Source: Mycolicibacterium peregrinum
GTDB taxonomy: Bacteria > Actinomycetota > Actinomycetes > Mycobacteriales > Mycobacteriaceae
Direction of reading: 5' to 3'
Assembly: GCF_002102345.1 (NCBI RefSeq)
Contig: NZ_LQPP01000013.1
Span: 1 to 64,000 of the forward strand
Length of the DNA: 64,000 bases
The notes under the pieces were generated by a model. The model had not been told where the DNA came from, ran no database searches, and saw only the letters and a program-made list of their open reading frames with translations. Position numbers and translations under genes: made by a program. Below are positions 24,534 through 34,460 of this stretch, piece by piece; position 1 is the stretch's first letter, and each line of letters opens with the position of its first letter.

Positions 24534-24886
24534 GATTCGGTGTACGTCCTACGGCGGCAACAATGTTGACCGGATCAATCGGCCGTGGGTACCGGCGGTA
24601 CCGCATCCGGCGTACTCGACAGCTGATACCCAGGGAATGTCCAGCCGGTGCCGATCGATAGCAACGGTAACTTCCGTTCCACATCGTGACCACACGGTTT
24701 GCATTACGATCCCGTATCACGTTGGGAATAGCCCGATATGGAGGTCGCCTGAATGCTGTACTTGTCAGGTTCGGATCCTGCCCGAGTCAGATGTTTGCCG
24801 TGACCCCTCCGCACGGCTGGTTCGGGGCGCTACCGGTAACCGAATCGGCGGGGTAGACACGGATGGGGGTTCGTGATTTGGGGGTC
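24534..24886. other. 353-bp intergenic region upstream of mmpS
   Basis: No coding sequence supported. It separates the hydrolase from the mmpS-mmpL-mmpL operon and probably carries that operon's promoter. A direct pair of GGTACC flanks GGC near 24595-24610, and the stretch around 24690-24730 is less GC-rich. I could not assign -35/-10 elements, a terminator or a riboswitch. Confidence 0.4.
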
Positions 24887-25306
24887 ATGAAGCGGCTGTG
24901 GATTCCGCTGCTCATCCTTGTCGTCCTCGGTGCCGGCGGATTCACGGTGCTTCGGTTGCACGGTGTCTTCGGTTCCGAGATCCGCCCCGCGTATTCCGAC
25001 ACCGAGACCCAGGAACGCAAGCCGTACAACCCGAAGCAGTTGGTGTACGAGGTGTTCGGTTCCCCGGGCACGACAGCGAGCATCAGCTATTTCGACGTCG
25101 ATGCCGAGCCGCAGTTCATTGAAAGCGCAAGCTTGCCATGGACCCTGAAGTTCCCCATGTCTGAGACGACGGCGATGGCCAACATCATCGCGCAGGGCAC
25201 GGGGAGCACCATCGGCTGCCGCATCACCGTGGACGGCAAGGTCAAGTCGGAGCGCACCGGGGAGGGGACCAGCGCGTTCACCTTCTGCACGCTGAAGGCC
25301 GCATGA
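24887..25306 (+). CDS. mmpS: MmpS-family transport accessory protein (MmpS4-like)
   Basis: 139 residues: one N-terminal membrane segment (residues 3-22), then a periplasmic beta-sandwich domain with the MmpS4-like [19 protein letters not shown] and [14 protein letters not shown]. In-frame ATG 24863 would add eight residues, but the family begins at the [12 protein letters not shown] sequence, so 24887 is preferred. MmpS proteins partner MmpL transporters. The stop overlaps the next mmpL start (ATGA), the arrangement seen for mmpS4-mmpL4a-mmpL4b in GPL loci. Expected role: assembly or periplasmic part of the lipopeptide exporter. Confidence 0.93.
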   Translation: MKRLWIPLLILVVLGAGGFTVLRLHGVFGSEIRPAYSDTETQERKPYNPKQLVYEVFGSPGTTASISYFDVDAEPQFIESASLPWTLKFPMSETTAMANIIAQGTGSTIGCRITVDGKVKSERTGEGTSAFTFCTLKAA

Positions 25307-28191
25307 GCACCCAACCCACCGCCGACAAGCCGCCGTTCATCCCCCGGATGATCCGCAAACTGGCGGTGCCGATCATCCTGTTGTGGTTGGTGATCACCTA
25401 CATCCTCGGTGCGACGGTCCCTCCGCTGGAGCAGGTGGAAAAAGAGCGCTCGGTATCGATGATTCCCAACGACGCACCGTCATTCGACGCGATGCAGCGC
25501 ATGGGCACGAGCTTCCGGGAATCCAACTCCAACAGCGTGGCGATGATCGTCCTGGAGGGGGAACAACCGCTCGGCGACGATGCCCACCGCTATTACGACG
25601 ATTTGATCCGTCAGTTGAAGGCCGATACGGCACACGTCCAGCACATCCAGGATTTCTGGGGGGACCCGCTGACAGCGGGCGCGGCGCAGAGCGCCGACAA
25701 CAAGGCCGTCTACGTGCAGATGAGCCTCACCGGTGACCTCGGTCAGGCCGCCGCGACCGAGTCCTTGGAGTCCGTCCGCGACATCGTCAACAGGACCCCG
25801 CCACCGCCGGGGGTGAAGGCCTACGTCACCGGGCCGGTCGCCCTGGTTTCCGATCTGAGCCAGAGCGGCAACAAGACCGTGCTGCTGGTCACGGGCCTGA
25901 GTCTCACGGTCATCCTCGTGATGCTGCTCTTCTTCTTCCGCTCGATCGTCACTGCACTGCTTCTGCTGCTACTGGTCGGAATTCAGCTCCAGGTGGCTCG
26001 TGGCGTCGTGGCGTTCCTGGGCGATCAAGGCGTGATCGGGCTTTCCACCTACGCCGTGAACCTTCTGGTCACGCTCGGAATCGCGGCGGGAACCGACTAC
26101 GGCATCTTCTTCGTCGGCCGATATCAGGAGGCGCGGCAGGCCGGCGAAGAGCGGGAGCAGGCCTTCTATACCACCTATCGCAGCGTCGCCAAGGTGGTCC
26201 TGGCCTCGGGACTGACCATTGCCGGAGCGGTGTTCTGCCTGAGTTTCACCCGGCTGCCGTATTTTCAGACCCTGGGCATTCCGTGCGCGCTGGGGATGGT
26301 CGTTGCCGTTGCCGTCGCCCTGACGCTGATTCCGGCGGTCCTTGCCCTCGGCGGGCGCTTTCGACTGTTCGAACCCAAACGCAAGATCATCGTGCGTCGT
26401 TGGCGGCGCATCGGTACCGCGATCGTCCGCTGGCCCGCACCGATTCTCGTCACGACCTTGGCCGTTTCGCTCATCGGGTTGCTGGCGCTGCCGAAATACC
26501 AGCCTGGTTACAACGACCAGAATTATCTGCCGAAGGACATTCCGGCCAACGAAGGGTATGCCGCGGCCGACCGGCACTTCCCGCAGTCGCTGATGACGGC
26601 ACCGGACATCTTGTACATCGAGGCCGACCACGATATGCGCAATTCGGCCGATTTCCTGGTGCTGAACAAACTGGCCAAGGGAGTTCTCGCGGTTCCGGGT
26701 GTCGCGAGAGTGCAGGCCGCGACGCGGCCCGAGGGCACTCCGCTGAAACACACCACGATCCCGTTCATCATGAGCTCCGGCAACGCAAGTCAGTTGCAGC
26801 TCTTGCCATTTCAGAAGGCTCGGATGAACGACCTGGTCACCCAGGCTGATGAGCTGCAGAAGACCATCAACACGATGCAGCGGATGTACGGCTTGATGCA
26901 GCAGCTCGCCGCCACTACGAATGCGATGGTCGCGAAAACTCATGAGCTGGAAGACGTCACCAACGAACTGCGCGACCACATGGCAGACTTCGACGATTTC
27001 TTCCGGCCCCTTCGAAACTATCTTTACTGGGAACCGCACTGCTTCAACATCCCGGTCTGTTGGGCGCTGAAATCGCTGTTCGAAGCTCTTGACGGTGTCG
27101 ACCGGCTGACGTCGACGATGCACCAGCTCGTGGGGAACCTCGACCAGCTCAATCTGCTCATGCCGCAGATGATCGCCCAGTTCCCGTCCATGATCGCGAC
27201 GATGCAGAGCACTCGCACCATGATGCTGACGATGCACAGCACCATGTCGGGAATCTTCGGTCAGATGGAGGAGAACGGCGACAACGCCACCGCCATGGGC
27301 AAGGCGTTCGACAATGCCCAGAACGACGACTCCTTCTACCTCCCTCCCGAGATTTTCGACAATGAGGACTTCAAGAAGGTTCTGGATGTTTTCGTCTCGC
27401 CCGACGGGAAGTCGGCGCGCATGCTCATCACGCAGCGCGGCGATCCGGCGACGCCCGAGGGCATCGCCCGGGTCGATCCGCTACGAACGGCGGCGGAGGA
27501 AGCGCTCAAGGGAACACCTCTGGAAAGCGCCAAGATCTATCTCACCGGTAGCTCGGCGATGGCAAAGGATCAGGTCGATGGTTCTACCTACGATCTCCTG
27601 ATCGCAGGAGTCGCTGCCCTCTGCCTCATCTTCATCATCATGTTGATCATGATCCGAAGCCTGGTGGCCGCGCTTGTCATCGTCGGCACGGTGGCGCTTT
27701 CGCTCGGTGCGGCATTCGGGCTGTCGGTGCTCATCTGGCAGCACATTCTCGGAATCCAATTGAACTGGCTCGTGCTCGCCATTTCCCTGATCATTCTTCT
27801 GGCAGTCGGTTCCGATTACAACCTGCTGCTGGTATCCCGCATGAAAGAGGAGATAAAAGCAGGAATCAACACCGGCATCATCCGTGCGATGGCCGGTAGC
27901 GGCAAGGTGGTCACGGCTGCCGGACTGGTGTTCGCATCCACCATGTTGTCGATGCTTGCCAGCGACGTGCGCACGATCGGCCAGGTGGGCTCGACCATCG
28001 GCATCGGCCTGCTGTTCGACACCCTGGTCGTGCGCGCGTTCATGACGCCGTCGATCGCTGCGCTGCTGGGCCGCTGGTTCTGGTGGCCGTTGAGGGTCCG
28101 ACAGCGTCCGGCCAGTGCACTGCTGCGGCCGATCGGTCCACGTCCGCTGGTCCGATCGCTCCTGCTGTTACCGGACGAACGCGGCTCCTGA
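25303..28191 (+). CDS. mmpL: MmpL-family RND lipid transporter, first copy (MmpL4a-like)
   Basis: 962 residues. First transmembrane helix at about 15-35, a large periplasmic loop, the first RND bundle with [19 protein letters not shown], a second large loop with Met-rich helical hairpins (about 500-650), and the second bundle with [15 protein letters not shown]. The two Asp-Tyr pairs are the proton-relay signature of MmpL proteins. Translation is coupled to mmpS by a 4-bp overlap. By context it exports the acylated peptide across the inner membrane together with its tandem paralogue. Confidence 0.95.
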   Translation: MSTQPTADKPPFIPRMIRKLAVPIILLWLVITYILGATVPPLEQVEKERSVSMIPNDAPSFDAMQRMGTSFRESNSNSVAMIVLEGEQPLGDDAHRYYDDLIRQLKADTAHVQHIQDFWGDPLTAGAAQSADNKAVYVQMSLTGDLGQAAATESLESVRDIVNRTPPPPGVKAYVTGPVALVSDLSQSGNKTVLLVTGLSLTVILVMLLFFFRSIVTALLLLLLVGIQLQVARGVVAFLGDQGVIGLSTYAVNLLVTLGIAAGTDYGIFFVGRYQEARQAGEEREQAFYTTYRSVAKVVLASGLTIAGAVFCLSFTRLPYFQTLGIPCALGMVVAVAVALTLIPAVLALGGRFRLFEPKRKIIVRRWRRIGTAIVRWPAPILVTTLAVSLIGLLALPKYQPGYNDQNYLPKDIPANEGYAAADRHFPQSLMTAPDILYIEADHDMRNSADFLVLNKLAKGVLAVPGVARVQAATRPEGTPLKHTTIPFIMSSGNASQLQLLPFQKARMNDLVTQADELQKTINTMQRMYGLMQQLAATTNAMVAKTHELEDVTNELRDHMADFDDFFRPLRNYLYWEPHCFNIPVCWALKSLFEALDGVDRLTSTMHQLVGNLDQLNLLMPQMIAQFPSMIATMQSTRTMMLTMHSTMSGIFGQMEENGDNATAMGKAFDNAQNDDSFYLPPEIFDNEDFKKVLDVFVSPDGKSARMLITQRGDPATPEGIARVDPLRTAAEEALKGTPLESAKIYLTGSSAMAKDQVDGSTYDLLIAGVAALCLIFIIMLIMIRSLVAALVIVGTVALSLGAAFGLSVLIWQHILGIQLNWLVLAISLIILLAVGSDYNLLLVSRMKEEIKAGINTGIIRAMAGSGKVVTAAGLVFASTMLSMLASDVRTIGQVGSTIGIGLLFDTLVVRAFMTPSIAALLGRWFWWPLRVRQRPASALLRPIGPRPLVRSLLLLPDERGS

Positions 28192-28222
28192 TGATGGTGT
28201 CCTTCTGCGTGAGGACAGCCGC

Positions 28223-31105
28223 ATGAGCGAGCAGTCGACGCACAGCAGTCCGCCGTTCGTCGCGCGGTGGATCTATCGGCTCTCGGCGCTGATCATTCTC
28301 GGCTGGGTGGTGATCGTTGCAGTCCTGACCTTCGCCGTCCCGTCACTGGAGCAGGTCGGTCGGGACTACTCCGTGTCGCTGGTTCCCAGAGACGCTCCGT
28401 CATACCAAGCGGTGCAGCGCATGGGCCGCAGTTTCCAAGAATCTGATTCCGACAGTGTTGCGATGATCGTCCTGGAGGGTCAGCAGCCGCTCGGCGACGA
28501 TGTGCACCGGTATTACGACGACCTGGTGCGACAGCTGAAAGCCGATACGAAGCATGTACAGCATGTGCAGGATTACTGGGGCGACAAGCTCACCGCCTCC
28601 GGCGTGCAGAGCCCGGACAACAAGGCTGTCTACGTCCAGGTGAATCTCGCCGGTAACCAAGGCGAATCCCTGTCCACCGAATCGGTGGAGGCTGTCCGGG
28701 ACATCGTGAACCGGGCTACGCCGCCGGCGGGGGTCAAGGCCTACGTCACCGGCCCCGCGCCGCTGGTCTCGGATATGAACCACGCGGGTGACAAGTCCAT
28801 CATCAAGATCACCGTGGTTTCCCTGGTGGTGATCCTGACGATGTTGCTCTTTGTCTACCGTTCGGTGGTCACCGCCATTCTTCTGCTGGTCATGGTGGGC
28901 ATGCAGGTCCAGGCGGCGCGGGGTGTCGTCGCCTTCCTCGGCGATCACCAGGTCATCGGGCTTTCGACGTTCGCCGTGAATCTCCTGGTATCGCTCGGGA
29001 TCGCGGTGGGCACCGATTACGGCATCTTCTACATCGGCCGATATCAGGAAGCGCGCCAGGCCGGTGAGGAGCGCGAGCAGGCGTTCTATACGACGTATCA
29101 CAGCGTGGCCAAGGTGGTGCTGGCCTCGGGCCTGACGATTGCCGGCGCGATCTTCTGTCTGAGTTTCGCGCGCCTGCCGTATTTCCAGACCATGGGTGTG
29201 CCCACCGCGGTGGCGATGGTCGTCGCCGTTGCAGTGGCACTGACGCTGATTCCGGCCGTGCTGGCGCTGGGCGGACGCTTCGGTCTGTTCGAGCCCAAAC
29301 GCAAGATCATCGTCCGCCGTTGGCGGCGCCTCGGTACGGCGATCGTCCGCTGGCCCGCGCCCATCCTCGCAGCGGCGATGGTGGTGGCACTGATCGGCTT
29401 GCTGGCGCTACCCGCATACAAGACCAGTTACAACGACCGGTTGTATGTGCCCGCCAGCATCCCGGCGAATGTCGGGTACGCCGCCGCCGAGCGGCACTTT
29501 CCCGCGTCGCGGATGACGCCGGACGTACTGATGGTCGAGGCCGACCACGATATGCGTAACCCGTCGGATTTCCTGGTGTTGAACAAGCTGGCGAAAAGTG
29601 TCTTCGCCGTGCCCGGTATTTCCAGGGTGCAGGGCATTACGCGCCCTGAGGGCACCCCGATCGACCGCACTTCGATTCCGTTTCTGCTCAGCATTCAGAG
29701 TGCAACTCAGGTGGAGCTTCTGCCGTTTCAGAAGAATCGAATGAACGACCTCGTCAAACAGGCCGATGACATGTCGAAGATGATCGCGAACATGCAGCGT
29801 CTCTACGCGGTGACGCAGAAGCTGGTCACCACGACCCATGGCATGGTGAAGAACACCCACGACATGGAAGATGTGCTCAAGGAAGTGCGGGACCATATTG
29901 CAGATTTCGATGACTTCTTCCGGCCGATCCGCAATTACCTGTATTGGGAGCCGCATTGCTTCGATATCCCGTACTGCTGGGCGATGAGGTCCTTCTTCGA
30001 CGCGATGGATGGGGTCGACGCGGTTGCCGACAAGACGCGCGACCTTGTCCGCAATCTCGATCAACTCGACGCGCTCATGCCGAAGATGGTTGCGGTGTTC
30101 CCATCGATGATCGCCTCCATGCAGGTGATGCGGACCATGATGCTGACGATGCACAGCACAATGGCGGGCACTCTTGCGCTGATGGACGAGAACAGCAAGA
30201 ACGCCACCGTGATGGGGCGGGCCTTCGATGCCGCACAGAACGACGACTCGTTCTATCTACCTCCAGAGGTTTTCCAGAACGAGGACTTCAAGCGGGCGAT
30301 GAACCTGTTCTTCTCGCCTGACGGAAAGTCGGTGCGGTTGATCATCACCCACCGCGGAGACCCCGCCACGCCCGAGGGCATCGCACGGGTCGACAAGGTG
30401 GTCAGGGCGGCTGAGGAGTCGCTGAAGTCCACTCCGTTGGAGAGCGCCAAGATCTACCTGGCGGGCACCGCGGCGACGTACCGGGACATGCGGGACGGGT
30501 CCACCTACGATCTGCTGATCGCGGGAGTCGCCGCGCTCTGTCTGATCTTCACCATCATGCTGATCGTGACGCGCAGTCTCGTCGCCGCGCTGGTAATCGT
30601 TGGCACCGTTGCGCTTTCGTTGGGTGCGGCCTTCGGGTTGTCGGTGCTCATCTGGCAACACATCCTGGGCATCTACCTTCACTGGCTCGTGCTCGCGATG
30701 TCCGTCATCGTTCTGTTGGCGGTCGGCTCCGACTACAACCTGCTGCTGGTGTCCCGGATGAAAGAGGAAATCGGCGCCGGGATCAACACCGGCATCATCC
30801 GGGCCATGGGCGGTAGCGGCAAGGTGGTGACGGCCGCCGGCCTGGTGTTCGCGTTCACCATGATGTCGATGGTGGTCAGCGACCTGCGAATCATCGGTCA
30901 GGTGGGCTCCACCATCGGTATCGGCCTGCTGTTGGACACCCTGGTCGTGCGTGCCCTGATGACTCCGTCCATAGCTGCGCTGCTGGGCCGCTGGTTCTGG
31001 TGGCCGCAACGGGTGCGTCCCCGCCCCGCCAGCGTGCTCCTGCGGGAGACCGGCCCGCGGCCGCTGGTCCGAACATATTTGCTGAAGCAAGAAAACCCCG
31101 AGTGA
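28223..31105 (+). CDS. mmpL: MmpL-family RND lipid transporter, second copy (MmpL4b-like)
   Basis: 960 residues from ATG 28223 (GAGGA ribosome site, 8 nt upstream); an upstream frame extension to 28115 overlaps the first mmpL and is rejected. It is closely similar to the preceding MmpL along its whole length, with the same [19 protein letters not shown] and [15 protein letters not shown] motifs and the same long periplasmic hairpin domain, so it arose by tandem duplication. Paired MmpLs that are both required are known for GPL export (MmpL4a/MmpL4b). Last gene of the lipopeptide cluster. Confidence 0.95.
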   Translation: MSEQSTHSSPPFVARWIYRLSALIILGWVVIVAVLTFAVPSLEQVGRDYSVSLVPRDAPSYQAVQRMGRSFQESDSDSVAMIVLEGQQPLGDDVHRYYDDLVRQLKADTKHVQHVQDYWGDKLTASGVQSPDNKAVYVQVNLAGNQGESLSTESVEAVRDIVNRATPPAGVKAYVTGPAPLVSDMNHAGDKSIIKITVVSLVVILTMLLFVYRSVVTAILLLVMVGMQVQAARGVVAFLGDHQVIGLSTFAVNLLVSLGIAVGTDYGIFYIGRYQEARQAGEEREQAFYTTYHSVAKVVLASGLTIAGAIFCLSFARLPYFQTMGVPTAVAMVVAVAVALTLIPAVLALGGRFGLFEPKRKIIVRRWRRLGTAIVRWPAPILAAAMVVALIGLLALPAYKTSYNDRLYVPASIPANVGYAAAERHFPASRMTPDVLMVEADHDMRNPSDFLVLNKLAKSVFAVPGISRVQGITRPEGTPIDRTSIPFLLSIQSATQVELLPFQKNRMNDLVKQADDMSKMIANMQRLYAVTQKLVTTTHGMVKNTHDMEDVLKEVRDHIADFDDFFRPIRNYLYWEPHCFDIPYCWAMRSFFDAMDGVDAVADKTRDLVRNLDQLDALMPKMVAVFPSMIASMQVMRTMMLTMHSTMAGTLALMDENSKNATVMGRAFDAAQNDDSFYLPPEVFQNEDFKRAMNLFFSPDGKSVRLIITHRGDPATPEGIARVDKVVRAAEESLKSTPLESAKIYLAGTAATYRDMRDGSTYDLLIAGVAALCLIFTIMLIVTRSLVAALVIVGTVALSLGAAFGLSVLIWQHILGIYLHWLVLAMSVIVLLAVGSDYNLLLVSRMKEEIGAGINTGIIRAMGGSGKVVTAAGLVFAFTMMSMVVSDLRIIGQVGSTIGIGLLLDTLVVRALMTPSIAALLGRWFWWPQRVRPRPASVLLRETGPRPLVRTYLLKQENPE

Positions 31106-31189
31106 ACGACTGTGTGGACATTAGCGAATCGCGATCCAAGCGCGATGTGACCGAGTAGAGTTCGGGCCTCGGGGGGAGGAGGTTCTCAC

Positions 31190-31519
31190 ATGATGGAGCT
31201 AATGTCGGTCAAGCTGGCTGCCGCAGTGGGCGGACTGGCGATGATGGTGGCCACCGGGGCCGGTATCGCGTCGGCAGATCCGCTGGATTCGATCGTGAAC
31301 ACCACCTGCAGTTACCCCCAGGTGATGGCTGCGGCGAATGCCCAGGATCCGGCGGCGGCCGCCCAATTCGAGGCGGACCCGACCTCGTCGGCATACCTGC
31401 ACCAGTTCCTTTCCGCGCCAAGGGCTCAACGGCAACAGATGGCCCAGATGATCCTGAGCTCGAATGGCCAGTACCTGGGGTTGATGCAGCAGATCTTCGG
31501 GACCTGCAACAACTTCTGA
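31190..31519 (+). CDS. Secreted hemophore-related protein, TB8.4 (Rv1174c)-like
   Basis: 109 residues: signal peptide (hydrophobic residues 8-24, cleavage after IASA), then a mature domain of about 80 residues with two cysteines (TTCSYPQ and the C-terminal GTCNNF) that can form one disulfide. Sequence and length match Rv1174c/TB8.4, a secreted T-cell antigen of the hemophore-related family. A strong GGAGGAGG precedes ATG 31190. Haem binding is a property suggested for the family; no haem ligand can be identified here. It stands alone between the lipopeptide cluster and the IclR gene, convergent with the latter. Confidence 0.85.
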   Translation: MMELMSVKLAAAVGGLAMMVATGAGIASADPLDSIVNTTCSYPQVMAAANAQDPAAAAQFEADPTSSAYLHQFLSAPRAQRQQMAQMILSSNGQYLGLMQQIFGTCNNF

Positions 31520-31530
31520 GCTCAGGTTCG

Positions 31531-32436
31531 TCAGTACGTCGGTTTCGTCCCACCGAGCTGCTTCGTCAACGCGTCGGCCGTCGCCACGAGAGCGCGGGCG
31601 CGGTCGCCGATCTCGTTGTCCGTCAAGGCCGTTCCGATGTGCAGTGACGCCGCCATGACCTGACGCTGATAGTGGTCGAACACCGGCGCGGAGATGACGC
31701 TGATGTCATGCGGCGCTCGGCCGCCGGGGCCCTCGTCGAGCAGATACACCCGCTCGCCGATGTCGGATACCAACTCGCTCAGCAGCGCCCGCAGTTCGTC
31801 GGGCAGATTCGTCGACATCCCTGCCATCAGCGCGTAGAGCCTGCGGCCGCCCGGGGTCAGTCGTTCCACCAGATATCCGTCGGCGCGGCAGCTTTCGATC
31901 ACCCGGTGCAGTCGGGTGGATTCGGTGCGCAGTGGAATGGTCGGCACCTTGGCCAGCCACGCCCGCAGGGCATCGTCGTCCCACAGCACGAACATCAGGC
32001 CGACGGGCGGCGCGAACGGATAGCTCTGTCCCACCCGCACGCCGGGGTCCCGGCCCGGCGGGCCGACCAGCTCCAGCACGGTGATCCGGTCATCGACCAC
32101 GGCGGTCAGGCCTGCGGACGTGTCGAAGGCGGCTGACAGCGCACGTAACTCGGCACGGGCCGCCGGGTTGACCCGCATCGACTCCTGCGCCATCTGGCCG
32201 AGTGAGATCAGGCTCGGCCCGAGCCGGTATGTCTTGTCTGCGTCGTCCCGGATCAGGTAGCCCGATTCGGTCAGGGTGCTCAAGATGCCCAGGCAGGTCG
32301 GCTTGCTCAGTCGCACCCTTCGGGTGAGCTCGGAGAGCCCGAACCGCTCCTGCGGATGACGGGACAGGAAATCCAGGATGGCCACCACCCGGGCGGTAGG
32401 TGGTGAAGCGCGGCCGGCCGACTCGGCGTCTGTCAT
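31531..32436 (-). CDS. IclR-family transcriptional regulator
   Basis: 301 residues from ATG 32436, which has AGGAGG four bases upstream; a longer frame to 32556 runs over the intergenic operators and is rejected. N-terminal winged helix-turn-helix (VVAILDFLSRHPQERFGLSELTRRVRLSKPTCLGILSTL, residues about 16-54), then the GAF-like effector domain. It is divergent from the DUF1214-SDR-sulfotransferase operon; the gap holds a KstR box and a perfect 18-bp palindrome that is a good candidate for its own operator. IclR proteins usually respond to an aromatic or small acid ligand; a steroid-derived ligand is possible here but not shown. Confidence 0.9.
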   Translation of the reverse strand: MTDAESAGRASPPTARVVAILDFLSRHPQERFGLSELTRRVRLSKPTCLGILSTLTESGYLIRDDADKTYRLGPSLISLGQMAQESMRVNPAARAELRALSAAFDTSAGLTAVVDDRITVLELVGPPGRDPGVRVGQSYPFAPPVGLMFVLWDDDALRAWLAKVPTIPLRTESTRLHRVIESCRADGYLVERLTPGGRRLYALMAGMSTNLPDELRALLSELVSDIGERVYLLDEGPGGRAPHDISVISAPVFDHYQRQVMAASLHIGTALTDNEIGDRARALVATADALTKQLGGTKPTY

Positions 32437-32472
32437 CGGTCCTCCTGGCGGCAATCGGGCGTTGACTCGAAT

Positions 32473-32486
32473 TGGAACGCGTTCTA
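32473..32486. promoter_or_regulatory. KstR operator box
   Basis: TGGAACGCGTTCTA matches TnnAACnnGTTnnA exactly. It lies between the divergent IclR gene (start 32436) and the DUF1214 gene (start 32547). KstR is the TetR-type repressor of cholesterol catabolism, released by a 3-oxo-cholestenoyl-CoA ligand. Confidence 0.88.
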
Positions 32487-32512
32487 GTGTCGGGTAGGAA
32501 ACTCTACCACTG

Positions 32513-32530
32513 CGGTCCAATATTGGACCG
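32513..32530. promoter_or_regulatory. Perfect 18-bp palindrome, candidate IclR-regulator operator
   Basis: CGGTCCAATATTGGACCG is a perfect inverted repeat 17 bp upstream of the DUF1214 start and 27 bp from the KstR box. Its position beside a divergent IclR gene makes that regulator the likely binder; this is inference. Confidence 0.6.
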
Positions 32531-32546
32531 AGAGAGCAGATGCTGG

Positions 32547-33674
32547 ATGTACTCACAACCGCTGGCCGATGCCATTGCCGAGGCAGAACACCTGGTGACC
32601 ACCGCGCCCTTCATCGAAACCGAGGCCGATCTCCTCGAGGGCCTGCAGTACCTGGCCGGATGCATCGCTGCGTGCACGCACGTCGCATTCGACTACGACC
32701 GCGAACACCCGTTCCTGCACAGCGGAACCGGGCCGTTCACCAAGATGGGTCTCGACAACCCCGACACCATGTACTTCGGCACCCGGGTTCAACCCGGCCA
32801 CGAATACGTCGTCACCGGCCGGCGTGGCACCACCACCGACGTCAGCTTCCAGCTGCTGGGCGGCGAGTACACCGACGAGAACGTGCCGGACAGTGAGACC
32901 GCGTTCGACGATCGCAAGCTCGACATCGCCGCCGACGGCACCTTCGAGTGGCGGTTCACCCCGGCCACGCCCTCGCAGCTGGTGATCCGGGAGGTCTACA
33001 ACGACTGGTCGGCGCAGCGCGGCACCTTCGCGATCTCGCGTACCGACACGGCCGGCACCGCGCCGGCGCCACTCACCCGCGAGCTCATCGAGAAGCGTTA
33101 CGCCACTGCGGGTAAGCAGCTCGTGCAGCGCGTCAAGACGTGGCTGCAGTTCCCGAAGTGGTTCTACGACAACCTGCCCGTCAACACGCTGACCGCGCCG
33201 CGCCTGACCCCCGGTGGGCTCGCCACCCAGTACTCGTCGGTCGGGCACTACGACATGACGCCTGAGCAAGCGATGATCATCACGCTGCCGGTGTCGGATG
33301 CGCCCTACCTGGGCTTCCAGCTGGGTAGCCTCTGGTACATATCTCTCGACTACATCAACCACCAGACGTCGCTGAACGGCACCCAGGCGCAAGCGGACCC
33401 GGACGGCAATATCCGGATCGTGGTGTCCGAGAACAATCCCGGCGTCACCAACTGGTGTGAGACGCTGGGCCACGCCAAGGGGTATCTGCAGTTCCGCTGG
33501 CAGCGGGTTTCACGTGAGTTGAGCGCCGAGGACGGTCCGACCGCAGAGCTGGTGGACATCGCTTCCGTGGCCGGGAAGCTGCCGTACTACGAGAGCAACA
33601 AGATTTCCGACGACGATTGGCGGGCGCGCATTGCGCTGCGTCAGAAGCTTATTGGCGAAAGGATGGTGGGCTGA
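32547..33674 (+). CDS. DUF1214-domain protein, Rv3531c-like
   Basis: 375 residues from ATG 32547; upstream in-frame GTG-type starts would run through both operators. The central and C-terminal parts (YDMTPEQAMIITLPVSDAPY, WCETLGHAKGYLQFRWQ) are of the DUF1214 type; no catalytic motif is known to me. By sequence and context it corresponds to Rv3531c, first gene of a KstR-regulated operon with an SDR (3-bp gap) and a sulfotransferase-like protein (overlapping). The biochemical role is unknown; a part in sterol or sterol-like degradation is inferred from regulation and neighbours. Confidence 0.85.
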   Translation: MYSQPLADAIAEAEHLVTTAPFIETEADLLEGLQYLAGCIAACTHVAFDYDREHPFLHSGTGPFTKMGLDNPDTMYFGTRVQPGHEYVVTGRRGTTTDVSFQLLGGEYTDENVPDSETAFDDRKLDIAADGTFEWRFTPATPSQLVIREVYNDWSAQRGTFAISRTDTAGTAPAPLTRELIEKRYATAGKQLVQRVKTWLQFPKWFYDNLPVNTLTAPRLTPGGLATQYSSVGHYDMTPEQAMIITLPVSDAPYLGFQLGSLWYISLDYINHQTSLNGTQAQADPDGNIRIVVSENNPGVTNWCETLGHAKGYLQFRWQRVSRELSAEDGPTAELVDIASVAGKLPYYESNKISDDDWRARIALRQKLIGERMVG

Positions 33675-33677
33675 CCG

Positions 33678-34460
33678 ATGGCCGGACTGCTGGATGGCAA
33701 GGTAGTGGTGATCAGCGGGGTCGGACCCGGGCTCGGGACGACGCTGGCGCGCCGATGTGCGGAGAACGGCGCCGACGTCGTGTTGGCGGCCCGCACGGTG
33801 GAGCGGCTCGAGGACGTGGCCAAAGAGGTGACGGCGCTGGGCCGTCGCGCGCTCGCGGTGGGCACCGACATCACTGACGACGAGCAGGTCGCCAACGTGG
33901 TGGCCCGCACGACCGAGGAGTTCGGGAAGGCCGACGTGTTGATCAACAACGCGTTCCGGGTGCCGTCCATGAAGCCGTTCGCGAACACCACCTTCGAACA
34001 CATGCGGGATGCGATCGAGCTGACCGTGTTCGGTGCACTGCGCATGACCCAGGGCTTCACTCCGGCCCTGGAAGCCGCCAAAGGCTCTGTGGTGAATGTC
34101 AATTCGATGGTCGTGCGGCACTCACAGGCCAAGTACGGCGCTTACAAGATGGCCAAGTCGGCCCTGCTGTCCATGTCGCAGACCCTGGCCACCGAGCTGG
34201 GGGAGAAGGGCATTCGGGTCAACTCGGTCCTGCCCGGCTACATCTGGGGTGAGACTCTGGAGGGGTACTTCAACCATCAGGCGCAGAAGTACGGCACCAC
34301 CGTGGAACAGATCTACAACGCGTCGGCGGCCGGGTCCGACCTCAAGCGGCTGCCGACCGAGGACGAGGTGGCCTCCGCGATCCTGTTCATGGCCAGCGAT
34401 CTGTCCAGTGGCATCACCGGTCAGGCCCTTGACGTGAACTGCGGAGAATACAAGGCATGA
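33678..34460 (+). CDS. Short-chain dehydrogenase/reductase, Rv3530c-like
   Basis: 260 residues. Classical SDR: nucleotide-binding GVGPGLGTTLA near residue 14, NNAF near 90 in place of the usual NNAG, catalytic Ser in NSMVVRHSQ, and YKMAK as the YxxxK pair near 155. NAD(P)-dependent oxidation or reduction of a hydroxyl or keto group; the substrate is probably a steroid or steroid-CoA given the KstR-controlled operon. It starts 3 bp after the DUF1214 stop, and its stop overlaps the start of the sulfotransferase gene. Confidence 0.9.
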   Translation: MAGLLDGKVVVISGVGPGLGTTLARRCAENGADVVLAARTVERLEDVAKEVTALGRRALAVGTDITDDEQVANVVARTTEEFGKADVLINNAFRVPSMKPFANTTFEHMRDAIELTVFGALRMTQGFTPALEAAKGSVVNVNSMVVRHSQAKYGAYKMAKSALLSMSQTLATELGEKGIRVNSVLPGYIWGETLEGYFNHQAQKYGTTVEQIYNASAAGSDLKRLPTEDEVASAILFMASDLSSGITGQALDVNCGEYKA

